Source: Pseudomonas sp. v388
Lineage (GTDB): Bacteria; Pseudomonadota; Gammaproteobacteria; Pseudomonadales; Pseudomonadaceae
Direction of reading: 5' to 3'
Assembly (NCBI RefSeq): GCF_003935425.1
Contig: NZ_RHQN01000007.1
Coordinates: 186,001-250,000, forward strand
DNA length: 64,000 nt
This document shows positions 25,321 to 34,156 of the stretch, piece by piece; within the stretch, counting starts at the first letter, position 1, and every line of letters starts with the position of its first letter. Made by a program: the position numbers and the translations under genes. Under the pieces are notes generated by a model. That model saw nothing but the letters and a program-made list of their open reading frames with translations, did not search any database and was not told the origin of the DNA.

Positions 25321-26010
25321 ATGAGCAATGGTCAACAGGCCGGTATTGACGAGGGTCAATGCGTACAGCTGGCTCGGGACAGCGGCTGGCTGTGGTCGCA
25401 AGGGCGCGTTATCGAAGGCCGAGCGCCACTGACGCTGCTGCTGGCCCATGGCGCGGGCGCGCCGATGGACAGCGGGTTCATGAACGACATGGCCCGATAC
25501 CTTGCCGCAGAAGGGGTGAGCGTGATGCGCTTCGAGTTTCCCTATATGGCCCAGCGTCGCACTGGCGGTAGCAAACGGCCGCCCAACCAGCAGCCGCAAC
25601 TGCTGGAGTGCTGGCGCCAGGCCCATGCACAGCTGCGACCCTGTGTCGCTGGGCGGCTGGCGGTGGGCGGCAAATCAATGGGCGGGCGTATGGCAAGCCT
25701 GATTGCCGATGAACTCAACGTCGACGCGCTGGTATGCCTGGGTTATCCGTTTCATCCGGTGGGCAAACCCGAGAAGACCCGAGTGGAGCATCTGGCCGCC
25801 CTGAAGACGCCGACCCTGATCGTTCAGGGTGAGCGCGATGCACTGGGGACTCGGGAGGAGGTCGGTGGGTACGGGCTGTCCAGCCGGATCGAACTGCACT
25901 GGTTGCCCACCGCCAATCACGACTTGAAGCCGCTCAAATCCGCAGGCGTGAGCCATGCCGAATGCCTGCAAGCGTCAGCTCGCAAGATTGCCGACTTCCT
26001 GGCGCGGTGA
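25321..26010 (+). CDS. Alpha/beta hydrolase family protein
   Basis: A 229-residue soluble protein of the small alpha/beta hydrolase (KANL3/Tex30, dienelactone-hydrolase-like) type. The oxyanion region is LAHGAGAPMDSGFM (42-54), the nucleophile is S119 in GGKSMGG, D173 lies in VQGERDALG, and H200 in PTANHDLKP completes a triad. The substrate is unknown. The ATG at 25321 has a GCGAGG ribosome binding site. It is divergent from ccoN2 with only about 90 bases between the starts and occupies the place of the small gene next to ccoN2 in P. aeruginosa. It ends one base before the convergent gene. Confidence 0.85.
   Translation: MSNGQQAGIDEGQCVQLARDSGWLWSQGRVIEGRAPLTLLLAHGAGAPMDSGFMNDMARYLAAEGVSVMRFEFPYMAQRRTGGSKRPPNQQPQLLECWRQAHAQLRPCVAGRLAVGGKSMGGRMASLIADELNVDALVCLGYPFHPVGKPEKTRVEHLAALKTPTLIVQGERDALGTREEVGGYGLSSRIELHWLPTANHDLKPLKSAGVSHAECLQASARKIADFLAR
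25346..25359. promoter_or_regulatory. Candidate ANR box controlling ccoN2
   Basis: TTGAC-GAGG-GTCAA is a perfect inverted repeat with the FNR/ANR core TTGA-N6-TCAA. Its centre at 25352.5 would put a class II start site near 25311, about 80 bases before ccoN2. The -10 there (CATGCT on the minus strand) is weak. The box lies inside the first codons of the divergent hydrolase gene, so binding could also affect that gene. Confidence 0.6.
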
Positions 26011-26469
26011 TCACCGGCACTGCACGTCGAACACGCCTTCGGTGACCTCGAACTCCATGGCCGAAATGCTGAAACTGAACTGGCCCCGCAGCCGTTGGGT
26101 CTTGGGGTTGGCCTCTATCAGGGTGAAGATCCCGCTCTGAAAATGCGCCGAGTGGTAGATGACGCTCTGCCAGTGCGGGGTTTCGTTGTAGACGACCTTG
26201 ATACGGTCATGTCCGATCAGGTTGTGAGTGCCGGGCCGCAGGTCGTGGTCGAAAAACAGGCCGATACTGGTGCGTTTATGGCCGACCTTGCCGTCGGCGA
26301 TGATTTTCCAGATCCAGTGGTTCGGAGCGTGGGCCAGTTCCGGTCGCAGTGTCAGCTTGGCCACTAGCGAGGAGACGAGCAGCGGCTGGCGATTGACCTG
26401 CGCCTGGAAGGTGCCCTCGCACGGCGGCGGACGGACGAAGCGTTTACTGGGAATGACAGGGTGGCGCAT
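26011..26469 (-). CDS. Conserved-type protein of unknown function
   Basis: A 152-residue protein from the ATG at 26469 (MRHPVIPSKRFVRPPPCEGTFQ). The longer frame would run into the terminator hairpin of the upstream gene, so the shorter start is preferred. It looks beta-rich, with alternating strands (WKIIADGKVGHKRTSIGLFFDHDL, HNLIGHDRIKVVYNETPHWQSVIYHS, LRGQFSFSISAMEFEVTEGVFDVQC), perhaps a small barrel or sandwich. It has no signal peptide. It meets the hydrolase gene end to end. I do not recognise the family. Confidence 0.6.
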   Translation of the reverse strand: MRHPVIPSKRFVRPPPCEGTFQAQVNRQPLLVSSLVAKLTLRPELAHAPNHWIWKIIADGKVGHKRTSIGLFFDHDLRPGTHNLIGHDRIKVVYNETPHWQSVIYHSAHFQSGIFTLIEANPKTQRLRGQFSFSISAMEFEVTEGVFDVQCR

Positions 26470-26533
26470 GGTCTGGCTCTTGAGGCTTTTGAAACAGTTG
26501 GCTGTGCGCCCTGGCGCAAGGCGCATGCAAAAG

Positions 26534-26560
26534 AGGGCGTTACGCCTGACGGGTAACGCC
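26534..26560 (-). terminator. Intrinsic terminator after the first Ig-like gene
   Basis: A 9-bp stem (GGGCGTTAC at 26534-26542 and GTAACGCCC at 26552-26560) lies about 20 bases past the stop at 26581. It is followed by TCTTTTG on the minus strand, a modest T-run. Confidence 0.7.
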
Positions 26561-26580
26561 CCCCCTCGATCATTCCACTG

Positions 26581-28509
26581 CTAGCGAATGGCGACGCCAA
26601 GACTGGCATTGTGATGCAGCAATTTGAAGTCCATGCCTGTGACCAGATTTTTCACGAAGTACCACTTCATGCCCACCAGGCTTTCAGCCGCCACGGTCGA
26701 AGACCAGTAGTTGCCGTTGCCCATCGGCCAGCGGCTGCCGTAGGTGATGTAGATCTCCTTGAGTTCGGTGATGGACGGGATGCGTCCGCCCTGGCCTGCG
26801 GCCGCCGCTGTCATCTGCGCCAGGCTGCCTTTGCCGACGCCCAGGCAATGGATCACGCCGGTAACGGTGACTTCGAAACTCTTGTGGTCGCCCGCCGCGT
26901 CGGTCACCGAGATGGTCGCCTTGCCGTTGCCACGCACGGTGGTGAGGCCGTTGGCGTCGACCTTGGCGATCAGCGTATTGCTGGAAGCATAGGTATAGGG
27001 CGCCTGCCCGCCGCTGGCGACCCGCTGGATGCTGGTGCCGGTCGGGAAATCGGGGAGCAGGTCCGGCGTGCCCGGCAGTAGATAGACTTTGCCGCCCAGA
27101 GTGACCGGCGAGGTATCCAGTTGCAGCCCCGACCTGACCGTCAGGCCCAGCGGCGCCGAGACCCTGGCTGTGCCGCCGCGGGTCACCGTGTAAGTGACGA
27201 TGGCGGCCGCATTCGCGGTTGCTACGAGCAGTGCCTTGGGCAGGTTGAACGACAATTCGCCCGCGCCGCCGACCTGTTCCGGCGTGTCGTAGCTCGAAGC
27301 GCCACGCCAATTGACCACGACACGGTCCTGGGCGCCCAGGTCCGGATACCTGACCCGAATCGTCGCACCGGAATCCGGGATCAGCGAGAGATTCACCACT
27401 CCGTCCGCACCGACGGTATCCATGCGCGGAGCCGGCAGCTCGGTCAGGCTTGCGAGGATCTTCACAATCACCGTCGGCGAGCGCTGCACCACCCCGTTCA
27501 CCCGGTAGACGCCATACACCACCTGCACTGACTCACCGGCATTGTCGGTTACCAGGTTGGGTGCAAACACCACCGCCAGTGCCTTGCCGGCTTGCGCCTC
27601 GGTGATGATCAGATCCTTATCGCCATACCCTTTGGGCCCTTGCCAGACCACGAACACCCGGTCGCCCACACGTAATGCGGCGCTGGCGTCGACCACCACC
27701 GTCGCGCCGTCGGGGGCGTTCACTGGATCGAGGATGTCGCCGTTGGCTTCCTTGATGCGGGGGGCAGGGAGGGGGGGCACTACCGAGAGTTGAAGCTTCA
27801 CGCTGACCGGCTCGGAAACCATGGACAAGTTGCCTGCAAGGTCTGCCACTGTGTAATGCACCGGTGCCTCGATATCACCGATCCCTTCAAGAAAAGTTCG
27901 TTGGAAGCCGATCACGACACGCCTGAGGCCCATGTCGTCTCTGGACACCACTGCTGTAGGCCCTGGAATTCTGTTCCAGTATGTGCGAATCGTGTCTCCT
28001 TCTTTCATGCCCTGGTAACTGGCGATGGTGCCGGGCAGTACGTTATTCAGGCCGTCCAGCTCATCGGATGTCAGCCCGTCCCGGATCAGGTCAGGAAACA
28101 GAACAGGAGCGAGAATCGGCGACCCAGGCGGGGTCAGGTCGACTTCGATTGGCGAGGGAGGTGCTTCGCTGGTCGATCCATTTTCAGGGTTGGTCAATTG
28201 GTAGGACAAGCTGTGCTTACCCTCCGACAACACTTCCACTGGGATATGCAGGAATAGGGTATCGCCGGGTCGAGTTCCGGGTGCGACCACTTTTTCTTCG
28301 CCCACCAAGGTGTCGTCCCACAGGAGTTGATAACGGATTCCCGCCATAACTGCGGCCCAGGCCGGGAAAGTAACCCTGATGGGGCTTGTCAGCGAACTCA
28401 CCGGCAGCAGGCCGTCTGCATTGAGTGCCACATCCACTTTGGCTGGAGTCAAATTCTCATCAATGAATTTAGTCAACTTAGAATGCAGGCTGTTATTGAT
28501 TTTAAGCAT
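26581..28509 (-). CDS. Large Ig-like repeat protein with C-terminal lectin-like domain
   Basis: A 642-residue protein built of successive beta-sandwich (Ig-like) domains. It shares with the neighbouring 28584-30449 product a domain containing GLTSDEL, IASYQGM, DTIRTYW, DDMGLRRV and a V.DLAGN motif. A BIG2-like domain (about 490-555, ASSNTLIAKVDANGLTTVRGNGKATISVTD) and a C-terminal domain with GRIPSITELKEIYITYG and NGNYWSSTVA follow; the last is like DUF1566 or intimin lectin-like ends. There is no signal peptide at MLKINNSLHSKL. The leader AAAGGATTAACTTACATG is almost the same as that of the next paralogue. An adhesin or surface role is plausible, but the export route is unknown. Confidence 0.7.
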   Translation of the reverse strand: MLKINNSLHSKLTKFIDENLTPAKVDVALNADGLLPVSSLTSPIRVTFPAWAAVMAGIRYQLLWDDTLVGEEKVVAPGTRPGDTLFLHIPVEVLSEGKHSLSYQLTNPENGSTSEAPPSPIEVDLTPPGSPILAPVLFPDLIRDGLTSDELDGLNNVLPGTIASYQGMKEGDTIRTYWNRIPGPTAVVSRDDMGLRRVVIGFQRTFLEGIGDIEAPVHYTVADLAGNLSMVSEPVSVKLQLSVVPPLPAPRIKEANGDILDPVNAPDGATVVVDASAALRVGDRVFVVWQGPKGYGDKDLIITEAQAGKALAVVFAPNLVTDNAGESVQVVYGVYRVNGVVQRSPTVIVKILASLTELPAPRMDTVGADGVVNLSLIPDSGATIRVRYPDLGAQDRVVVNWRGASSYDTPEQVGGAGELSFNLPKALLVATANAAAIVTYTVTRGGTARVSAPLGLTVRSGLQLDTSPVTLGGKVYLLPGTPDLLPDFPTGTSIQRVASGGQAPYTYASSNTLIAKVDANGLTTVRGNGKATISVTDAAGDHKSFEVTVTGVIHCLGVGKGSLAQMTAAAAGQGGRIPSITELKEIYITYGSRWPMGNGNYWSSTVAAESLVGMKWYFVKNLVTGMDFKLLHHNASLGVAIR

Positions 28510-28583
28510 GTAAGTTAATCCTTTTTCAAGCCGCCATCCCTTTATCAGGAATGGCGGTCATTCATAGTTCAGTATTAATTATT

Positions 28584-30449
28584 TCAGGCAACCCAGGCAC
28601 AGCCCGAGGAAGGCTTGCTCATGTTGATTCTGACCCGAGTTACACGGGATGTTGCCGGGCTCTGATTGCTTTCTTCCGGTGGTGTGACTTTGAAGCTCGC
28701 TTCGCCATAACCTATGCAAATACGCTTCAAGTTGGTTGCGGGAACCTTGAATGTGTAGCCATTGATGACATCGATTTGGTCCAGCTCGCGCTCATCCTTA
28801 AAGTCGGCGGCAGGGATTGGCTGATTGTTATTGTCGAACGCTTTGAAGGAAAATTCGATGAGTTGGTCTTTCAAAATATTGAGGTACGGTGCAATCGCTA
28901 CTTCTGCACCGTCCGGATTCTCGATCGGGCCTACAACACCATTATCGTTGGTAGTAAAAGTCGGACCATCCAACCCATCTTCGCCGCCTGGCGTTTCAGC
29001 CTTGGATCGGACCGTCACGGTCTGAACGGGTGAAGTTGCAGGGTTGGGGTTGCCAAAGCGGGTCAGCGCAAAACGCACGGGAATAGCCGCACCTGTGCCT
29101 TCTGATTTCATAATGTTATTGGGTACAGGCAATACCAGATCCTTCTGATTCACTACGTCACTTGCCTTGATCTGATACCACTGCGGGATAAACTCTTGCC
29201 CCCAATGCAGCCCCAAGTCATCGCTGACCTCAAAACCGTCTTTCCAAGTAATGATTGCGCGCCCGTTCAACTCGTAATCATCTTCATCGATAAAGTTGTC
29301 ATCGATGTTGGGGTTGGTGATGCTGGTGCCCTGAATGATGGGCGCGTCCAGTACGTCTGGACCTGGTAATGTGACGAACACATCTATTGTGCTGGCAAGT
29401 GAACTGCCTACACGGGAACCCGAACGCTGCACGTCGTAAGTGACTTGTACCTGGCCAATGGGATTGGCTGCGATAGTGTCGTAAGGCACGTCAATCGACA
29501 GAACGATATCCTCGCCTTCATTCCCCGCCGGTAGCGGCAGCGGAGGTGAAGACTGGTTACCCCAATGGAGTGTGATCAGATCCAGTGCTGCGGCGCCGGG
29601 ATATTTAGGAATATCGACTGCGACCCCGGCCTGCGCCTCTGCGTAATCGATCAAGTTGCCTACGGCAGGATCAATGATCGGCGCCGGATAATCAGCCGGC
29701 AACTCTTCAAGGTCGAGCAGTACAAACACGCCAAGAGAACGAGTTGAGGTATTGCCGGCGCGGTCGGTAACGTCGTAGCTCACCACGCCATTGAATTTCC
29801 CCAGCCCTTCCAGAAAGGCGCGGCTGTAGGTAATCATGACTCGTTTGAGGCCCATGTCATCTGCGCTGACCGTTGCGCCCGGGCCTTCGACATTGCCCCA
29901 GTACGTGCGGATTACGTCGTGCTTGGCCATTCCGGTATAGCTGCCGATCTCGACTTCCAGCTTGTCGCCCAGTTGGGTGAGTTCGTCAGAGGTCAGGCCG
30001 CTGTCGATCTCGGGCGGGAATTTCATTGGGCCCAGTTGCGGGCGGCCGGGAGCTGTCAAGTCGACCACGATTGGTACGGAGCTAGACCATTCTTCGACAC
30101 CGTTTTCCTTGTTGATGGTGAAGTACGACAGGTCATGTATGCCTTCGACAAGTACATCTGTCGGGATTTCCAGGAATAGCGGCTTGCCGGGCGCATCGGT
30201 GTCCTCAATGGTCTTCAGTTCTCCAACTCCGTTCTTGTTCCAGCGGACCTGATACAAATCGCCAATATTGGCAGTGTCCCAGACAACCAGATCCACTTTC
30301 ACAGGCTGCGTGAGTGCGCCGATAGGCAGCAAGCCTTCGTTGTCTTCGTCATGGAACGCGGCCTCGACAAAAGGCGGCACCAATTCCAGAGAAAGATTAC
30401 GCGCACTGCGCCGGTAGTTGATGCTGGGTTTCTTTTGCAGATTGTTCAT
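28584..30449 (-). CDS. Large Ig-like repeat protein, paralogue of the gene at 26581-28509
   Basis: A 621-residue all-beta protein. Domains in order: an N-terminal unit with LPIGALTQPVKVDLVVWDTANIGD; the shared unit GLTSDEL...SYTGM...VIRTYWG...DDMGLKRVMI...VTDRAGNTS (about 140-245); a unit with NLIDYAEAQAGVAVDIPKYPGA...VTYDVQRSGSRVGSS (about 260-360); a related unit; and a C-terminal BIG2-like domain ending SGCAWVA. No signal peptide is seen after MNNLQKKPSINYRR. A good AAAGGA ribosome binding site precedes the ATG. The repeated architecture suggests a cell-surface or secreted binding protein of unknown export. Confidence 0.7.
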   Translation of the reverse strand: MNNLQKKPSINYRRSARNLSLELVPPFVEAAFHDEDNEGLLPIGALTQPVKVDLVVWDTANIGDLYQVRWNKNGVGELKTIEDTDAPGKPLFLEIPTDVLVEGIHDLSYFTINKENGVEEWSSSVPIVVDLTAPGRPQLGPMKFPPEIDSGLTSDELTQLGDKLEVEIGSYTGMAKHDVIRTYWGNVEGPGATVSADDMGLKRVMITYSRAFLEGLGKFNGVVSYDVTDRAGNTSTRSLGVFVLLDLEELPADYPAPIIDPAVGNLIDYAEAQAGVAVDIPKYPGAAALDLITLHWGNQSSPPLPLPAGNEGEDIVLSIDVPYDTIAANPIGQVQVTYDVQRSGSRVGSSLASTIDVFVTLPGPDVLDAPIIQGTSITNPNIDDNFIDEDDYELNGRAIITWKDGFEVSDDLGLHWGQEFIPQWYQIKASDVVNQKDLVLPVPNNIMKSEGTGAAIPVRFALTRFGNPNPATSPVQTVTVRSKAETPGGEDGLDGPTFTTNDNGVVGPIENPDGAEVAIAPYLNILKDQLIEFSFKAFDNNNQPIPAADFKDERELDQIDVINGYTFKVPATNLKRICIGYGEASFKVTPPEESNQSPATSRVTRVRINMSKPSSGCAWVA

Positions 30450-30837
30450 AACTTAATCCTTTAAGCATGCGCGCCAAGGCACTGTTAGCCGATGCCGGTA
30501 AATTCAAGGCGTGACGGTCTACTGGCGCTCGTCTAACCAAGGCGACATAAATAGGGTGTGTGCAAATGGCTTTCCCGATTTGCGTTTTGCACGTAATAGC
30601 TTTTGGGGTTGGCTGTCAACAGGATTTGGGGTGGTAGAAGAATATTTTTTGAGGAAGGATTTTGTTGGCGAAGTTGCGTGATAAGTGATGCTTTGAAGCC
30701 CTTTAGAGATGTCAGTAGTCCGTAGTATATTTCTTACGAGAAAGTAGGATAAGTCCGGCTTTCTGCAAGATGTATGGGTTCTCAAGCTTGATTGAGTTGT
30801 TTGGAGAATTCAGGTTCTACATTTGTATGGTGAACCT
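30450..30837. other. AT-rich divergent intergenic region
   Basis: About 390 bases between the Ig-like gene and the autotransporter. It is AT-rich (for example GAATATTTTTTGAGGAAGG near 30640) and must hold promoters for both directions. I see no convincing conserved reading frame and no clear operator; the 88-codon minus-strand frame here has no protein-like features. Confidence 0.4.
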
Positions 30838-33135
30838 ATGTGTAATGACGTGGTGGAAATATCTGCGAAATCAAGGTTAGGACTAATATTGAACACAATG
30901 GCAGTCTGTGCCGGGCTGGTCATTCCGGTTTCATTTGTGGAGGCATATGATATCGATGCGTCTGTGCGTTCTGGCGTCGAAACTGAAATGGATACGGAGG
31001 TTTTAGGTGAAACAATTGTGGTGGATAACAGGGTCGAAGACGTGGATGGTACACGTGATCCGGCAAATTATGAGGTTAGAACGAAAGGGACCCTGAATCT
31101 GTTGGAGGGGGCGATAGTCGATAACGTATTTGTGACTGAGTCAGTTGTCAATGCTAATAGTGCGACTATTCGAGATGGTCTCAGGGTCTTAGATGGTAGG
31201 GCAATCGTCAGTAATACTCGTATTATTAATCTGGATGGCCCTGCTGTCTCATCTTCTACGTGGAGAGGTCCGGGCCAAGAGTACTTGCTTGGATCAGTTG
31301 TAGAATTGGAAGACAGCGTCGTAAATGGCGTGGGCGCCGGTGGGCTTGTCGGCCCTAACAGCAAACTCTCTTTCAAAAGCTCTGAGGTATTTGGCGCTTA
31401 CAACACCAACGGTCAGGGCGAAGGAGTTAGGGTGTCAGGAGGGGCGTTATTCGTGAGTGACGACAGTCTCATCGAGGGCGAGAATCATGGGATCCGTATT
31501 GTCGAAGTGAGAGGAAGCCTCCCGGATACTCTCACGTTGACCCACAAGGTGGTTATTCATGATTCTGTAGTCAAGGGGCAAGCAGGTGCAGCGATTCGGG
31601 TAGACACCAAGGGAGAATTGGCAGACATCGAGATCGCCGGTGGCTCAACCCTGTTGTCCGGGAATGGTAACTTGCTGGAGGTTACCGGGGCAGGAAAGAC
31701 TCTGTTCAAGGTAGACGACAGCATCTTGGAGGGAGACCTTGTTGCCGAGACAGTCAGCACGTTGGACGTCACCTTGCAGAACGGCGCTCAGCTAACGGGC
31801 AACATAGTCAACAGCAACACTCTGGCCATCAACTCCGGAGCGCGATGGCAGATGGCAGGCGACAACACGGTCAAGTCGCTTTCCCTGGACGGCGGCGGTG
31901 TCAGCTTCGGTGACGACGGCTTTCACAAGCTGTCGCTGGACGAGTTGTCCGGCAATGGCACCTTCGGCATGCGTGTCGACCTGGATAAGGGCATTGGTGA
32001 CCTGCTCAACGTCGAGGGGCAGGCCAACGGCAATTTTGGTTTACGAGTGCGCAACACCGGCGTTGAGGTGGTCTCACCGGGCATGCAACCACTGATGATC
32101 GTCCACACCGAAGGCGGCGATGCGCAGTTCAACCTGCTTGGCGGGCGGGTGGACCTCGGCGCTTATTCCTATCTGCTGGAGCAAAAAGGCAATGACTGGT
32201 TCATCGTTGGCGACGGCAAGACCACCAGTCCGTCTACCAACACTGCGTTGGCGCTGTACAACGCGGCACCTTCAATCTGGAAGAGTGAGCTGTCGACATT
32301 GCGTACCCGGATGGGTGAAATCCGTAATGGGGGAACCGGAGGCGGTAGCTGGATGCGCGCTTCTGGCAACCGGCTCAACGCCAGCACCAGTGACGGCGTC
32401 AATTACCGGCAGCAGACCAGCGGCCTGTCGCTGGGGGCTGACGCGCCGATTGAGGTAAGCAATGGCCAGTTGCTGGTGGGTGTGATGGGCGGTTACAGCA
32501 AGTCCAACCTGGACCTGAGCCATGGCACCAAAGGCAAGGTCGATAGCTACTATGTCGGCGGCTACGGCACTTGGTTGCTGGATGACGGTTACTACCTGGA
32601 CGGCGTGCTGAAGTTCAACCGGTTCCGCAACAAGGCAGACGTGGCCATGAGCGATGCGACGAAGGCCAAAGGCGACTATGCCAACAACGGCATTGGTGGT
32701 TCGCTGGAATTCGGCCGCCATATCAAGCTGGCGGACGACTACTTTCTGGAACCCTTCGCCCAGTTGTCCACCGTGGTCATTCAGGGGGACGATTACCGGT
32801 TGAACAACGGCCTGAAAGCGAAGAACCAGCGTACCCAGTCGGTAGTGGGTAAGGTCGGGACGTCGGCGGGGCGCAACTTTGCGCTCAAGGACGGCGGGGT
32901 GATGCAGCCTTATGTTCGAGTGGCGGTGGCTCAGGAGTTTTCCCGTAGTAATGACGTGGAAGTGAATGATGCGAAGTTCGACAACAGCCTGTTCGGAACC
33001 CGAGCCGAGTTGGGCGCCGGGGTGTCGGTTTCATTGTCGGAACGGGTGCAGGTGCATGCCGATTTCGACTACATGAAAGGCAAGCGTGTCGAGCAGCCGT
33101 GGGGCGCTAATGTCGGATTGCGTTTCGCGTTCTGA
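30838..33135 (+). CDS. Autotransporter with AidA/pertactin-like passenger and beta-barrel
   Basis: A 765-residue type V secretion protein. The N-terminus (SRLGLILNTMAVCAGLVIPVSFVEA) is a signal sequence. The passenger (about 40-470) is a right-handed beta-helix of short strands (LNLLEGAIVDNVFVTESVVNANSATIRDGLRV, FGAYNTNGQGEGVRVSGGALFVSDDS, LEVTGAGKTLFKVDDSILEGDLV). A linker near WKSELSTLRTRMGEIRNG precedes the roughly 260-residue beta-barrel, which ends in a terminal phenylalanine (GLRFAF) as outer-membrane barrels do. The ATG at 30838 has GGTGA upstream; a TTG five codons earlier is also possible. It is flanked on both sides by Ig-like paralogues on the opposite strand. Confidence 0.88.
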   Translation: MCNDVVEISAKSRLGLILNTMAVCAGLVIPVSFVEAYDIDASVRSGVETEMDTEVLGETIVVDNRVEDVDGTRDPANYEVRTKGTLNLLEGAIVDNVFVTESVVNANSATIRDGLRVLDGRAIVSNTRIINLDGPAVSSSTWRGPGQEYLLGSVVELEDSVVNGVGAGGLVGPNSKLSFKSSEVFGAYNTNGQGEGVRVSGGALFVSDDSLIEGENHGIRIVEVRGSLPDTLTLTHKVVIHDSVVKGQAGAAIRVDTKGELADIEIAGGSTLLSGNGNLLEVTGAGKTLFKVDDSILEGDLVAETVSTLDVTLQNGAQLTGNIVNSNTLAINSGARWQMAGDNTVKSLSLDGGGVSFGDDGFHKLSLDELSGNGTFGMRVDLDKGIGDLLNVEGQANGNFGLRVRNTGVEVVSPGMQPLMIVHTEGGDAQFNLLGGRVDLGAYSYLLEQKGNDWFIVGDGKTTSPSTNTALALYNAAPSIWKSELSTLRTRMGEIRNGGTGGGSWMRASGNRLNASTSDGVNYRQQTSGLSLGADAPIEVSNGQLLVGVMGGYSKSNLDLSHGTKGKVDSYYVGGYGTWLLDDGYYLDGVLKFNRFRNKADVAMSDATKAKGDYANNGIGGSLEFGRHIKLADDYFLEPFAQLSTVVIQGDDYRLNNGLKAKNQRTQSVVGKVGTSAGRNFALKDGGVMQPYVRVAVAQEFSRSNDVEVNDAKFDNSLFGTRAELGAGVSVSLSERVQVHADFDYMKGKRVEQPWGANVGLRFAF

Positions 33136-33159
33136 CACCTGAATGCTGTAGCTGAACAG

Positions 33160-33190
33160 AGCCCCCGATGAGCAATCATCGGGGGCTTTT
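33160..33190. terminator. Bidirectional terminator between autotransporter and next gene
   Basis: A 12-bp perfect stem (AGCCCCCGATGA at 33160-33171 and TCATCGGGGGCT at 33176-33187) with a GCAA tetraloop is followed by TTTT on the plus strand. It lies 25 bases after the autotransporter stop and just after the end of the convergent gene. Confidence 0.85.
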
Positions 33191-33193
33191 GGC

Positions 33194-33778
33194 TTAGCTT
33201 TCCTTGAGCCGGCGGTTGACGGAACGTTTACGCTGTCGTTGTTTTGGCGTGGTCGGAGGGGCGTAGTTGACCATCACTCGCAGTACCGGTGATGTCCCGA
33301 TCACGATTCCGCAGCGCTGGACCTGATAGTGCAGATCCACGAGCCCATATTGGGCGTGGGGGAGAAAGTGATAGGTAATGCACAGTACGCGAACCACGCT
33401 GTTTTCAGTAGCGTCCTGGTACAAACTGGACACTGACTTATGCAAGCCCCAATAAAACACGATAACGTCATCGCAGCGCATTTGCGGGGAACCCGGAATA
33501 TGCACGGTGACACCCGCATGAGCCTGGTCATAGCTGATTGCGTCCGGGTTTACATTGGGTAGCATCGGTGGCTTCAAATTTTCCGAGATATTCAGCGGTA
33601 AACCACCGGGTGCGACAACGGCGCCCTGATTGTTGCGGGGTCTTCTGGTTGTCGGTGTTTGTTTGTTCTTAATCGATTCAGCTTTGTTTTCAGAGTTGCG
33701 AGTGCGTGTGGATGGTTTTTTTGGAGGTTGTTTATCCATCGTTTTCTCTTGTGAGGTAGTTGAGGTTTGTGAATTCAT
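33194..33778 (-). CDS. Short single-domain paralogue of the Ig-like proteins
   Basis: About 194 residues from the ATG at 33778; other starts at 33805 and 33739 are possible and no strong ribosome binding site decides. The N-terminal third is basic, low-complexity and probably disordered (KPSTRTRNSENKAESIKNKQTPTTRRPRNN). The rest is one Ig-like unit, PNVNPDAISYDQAHAGVTVHIPG...DDVIVFYWG...VDLHYQVQRCGIVIGTSPV, matching the NLIDYAEAQAGVAVDIPKYPG...VTYDVQRSGSRVGSS unit of the 28584-30449 protein. The end is highly basic (PKQRQRKRSVNRRLKES). It looks like a detached domain; function unknown. Confidence 0.55.
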   Translation of the reverse strand: MNSQTSTTSQEKTMDKQPPKKPSTRTRNSENKAESIKNKQTPTTRRPRNNQGAVVAPGGLPLNISENLKPPMLPNVNPDAISYDQAHAGVTVHIPGSPQMRCDDVIVFYWGLHKSVSSLYQDATENSVVRVLCITYHFLPHAQYGLVDLHYQVQRCGIVIGTSPVLRVMVNYAPPTTPKQRQRKRSVNRRLKES

Positions 33779-34156
33779 CGTCACTTTGCGAGTGGCTGCA
33801 TGCATTTCACGGAAAACATTACAAAGAGGAAAGTTGTTGGCGTCAAGCGGGAGATTAATTGCGCAAAAGAGGCGGTCAGATATTTCAGAGTATTTCGGTC
33901 TGTAGTCCCTGATCGGGCTTTAATTGTGTTCTCGCTTCGGTAAATACAGGGTTTTGTCATCTTGAGAAGCTGACGGTATGAATCGAACATAGTGAAGTTG
34001 TATGTAGGAGGTGGACTACACGCTAGGAAAATTCCTTCATGTTTTCGGTGCTCTGAGAAAGTTCCCACTCAGGCATCAGACTATTCACTCAAAACTCTAA
34101 TGAACATCCGTCACTCATATGCGTGACGGATGTTCATGTTGCTATTCAACTGGGTG
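33779..34156. other. AT-rich intergenic region between two Ig-like genes
   Basis: About 380 bases. Apart from the terminator hairpin at 34101-34136 I see nothing I can name. The minus-strand frame of 95 codons here has no ribosome binding site or domain features, so I do not call it a gene. Confidence 0.4.
34101..34136 (-). terminator. Hairpin after the fourth Ig-like gene
   Basis: A 14-bp perfect stem (34101-34114 and 34123-34136, containing AACATCCGTCAC) with an 8-base loop lies about 20 bases past the stop at 34157. The minus-strand sequence after it (TTAGAGTTTTGAG) is T-rich but not a strict T-run. Confidence 0.65.

Noticed and set aside
21863-25349. Two long plus-strand frames (688 and 539 codons) across cco2
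   Set aside because: They are antisense to ccoP2, ccoO2 and ccoN2 and are products of high GC at third positions.
33781-34068. 95-codon minus-strand frame between two Ig-like genes
   Set aside because: It has no ribosome binding site, no recognisable domain and unbalanced composition in AT-rich spacer DNA.
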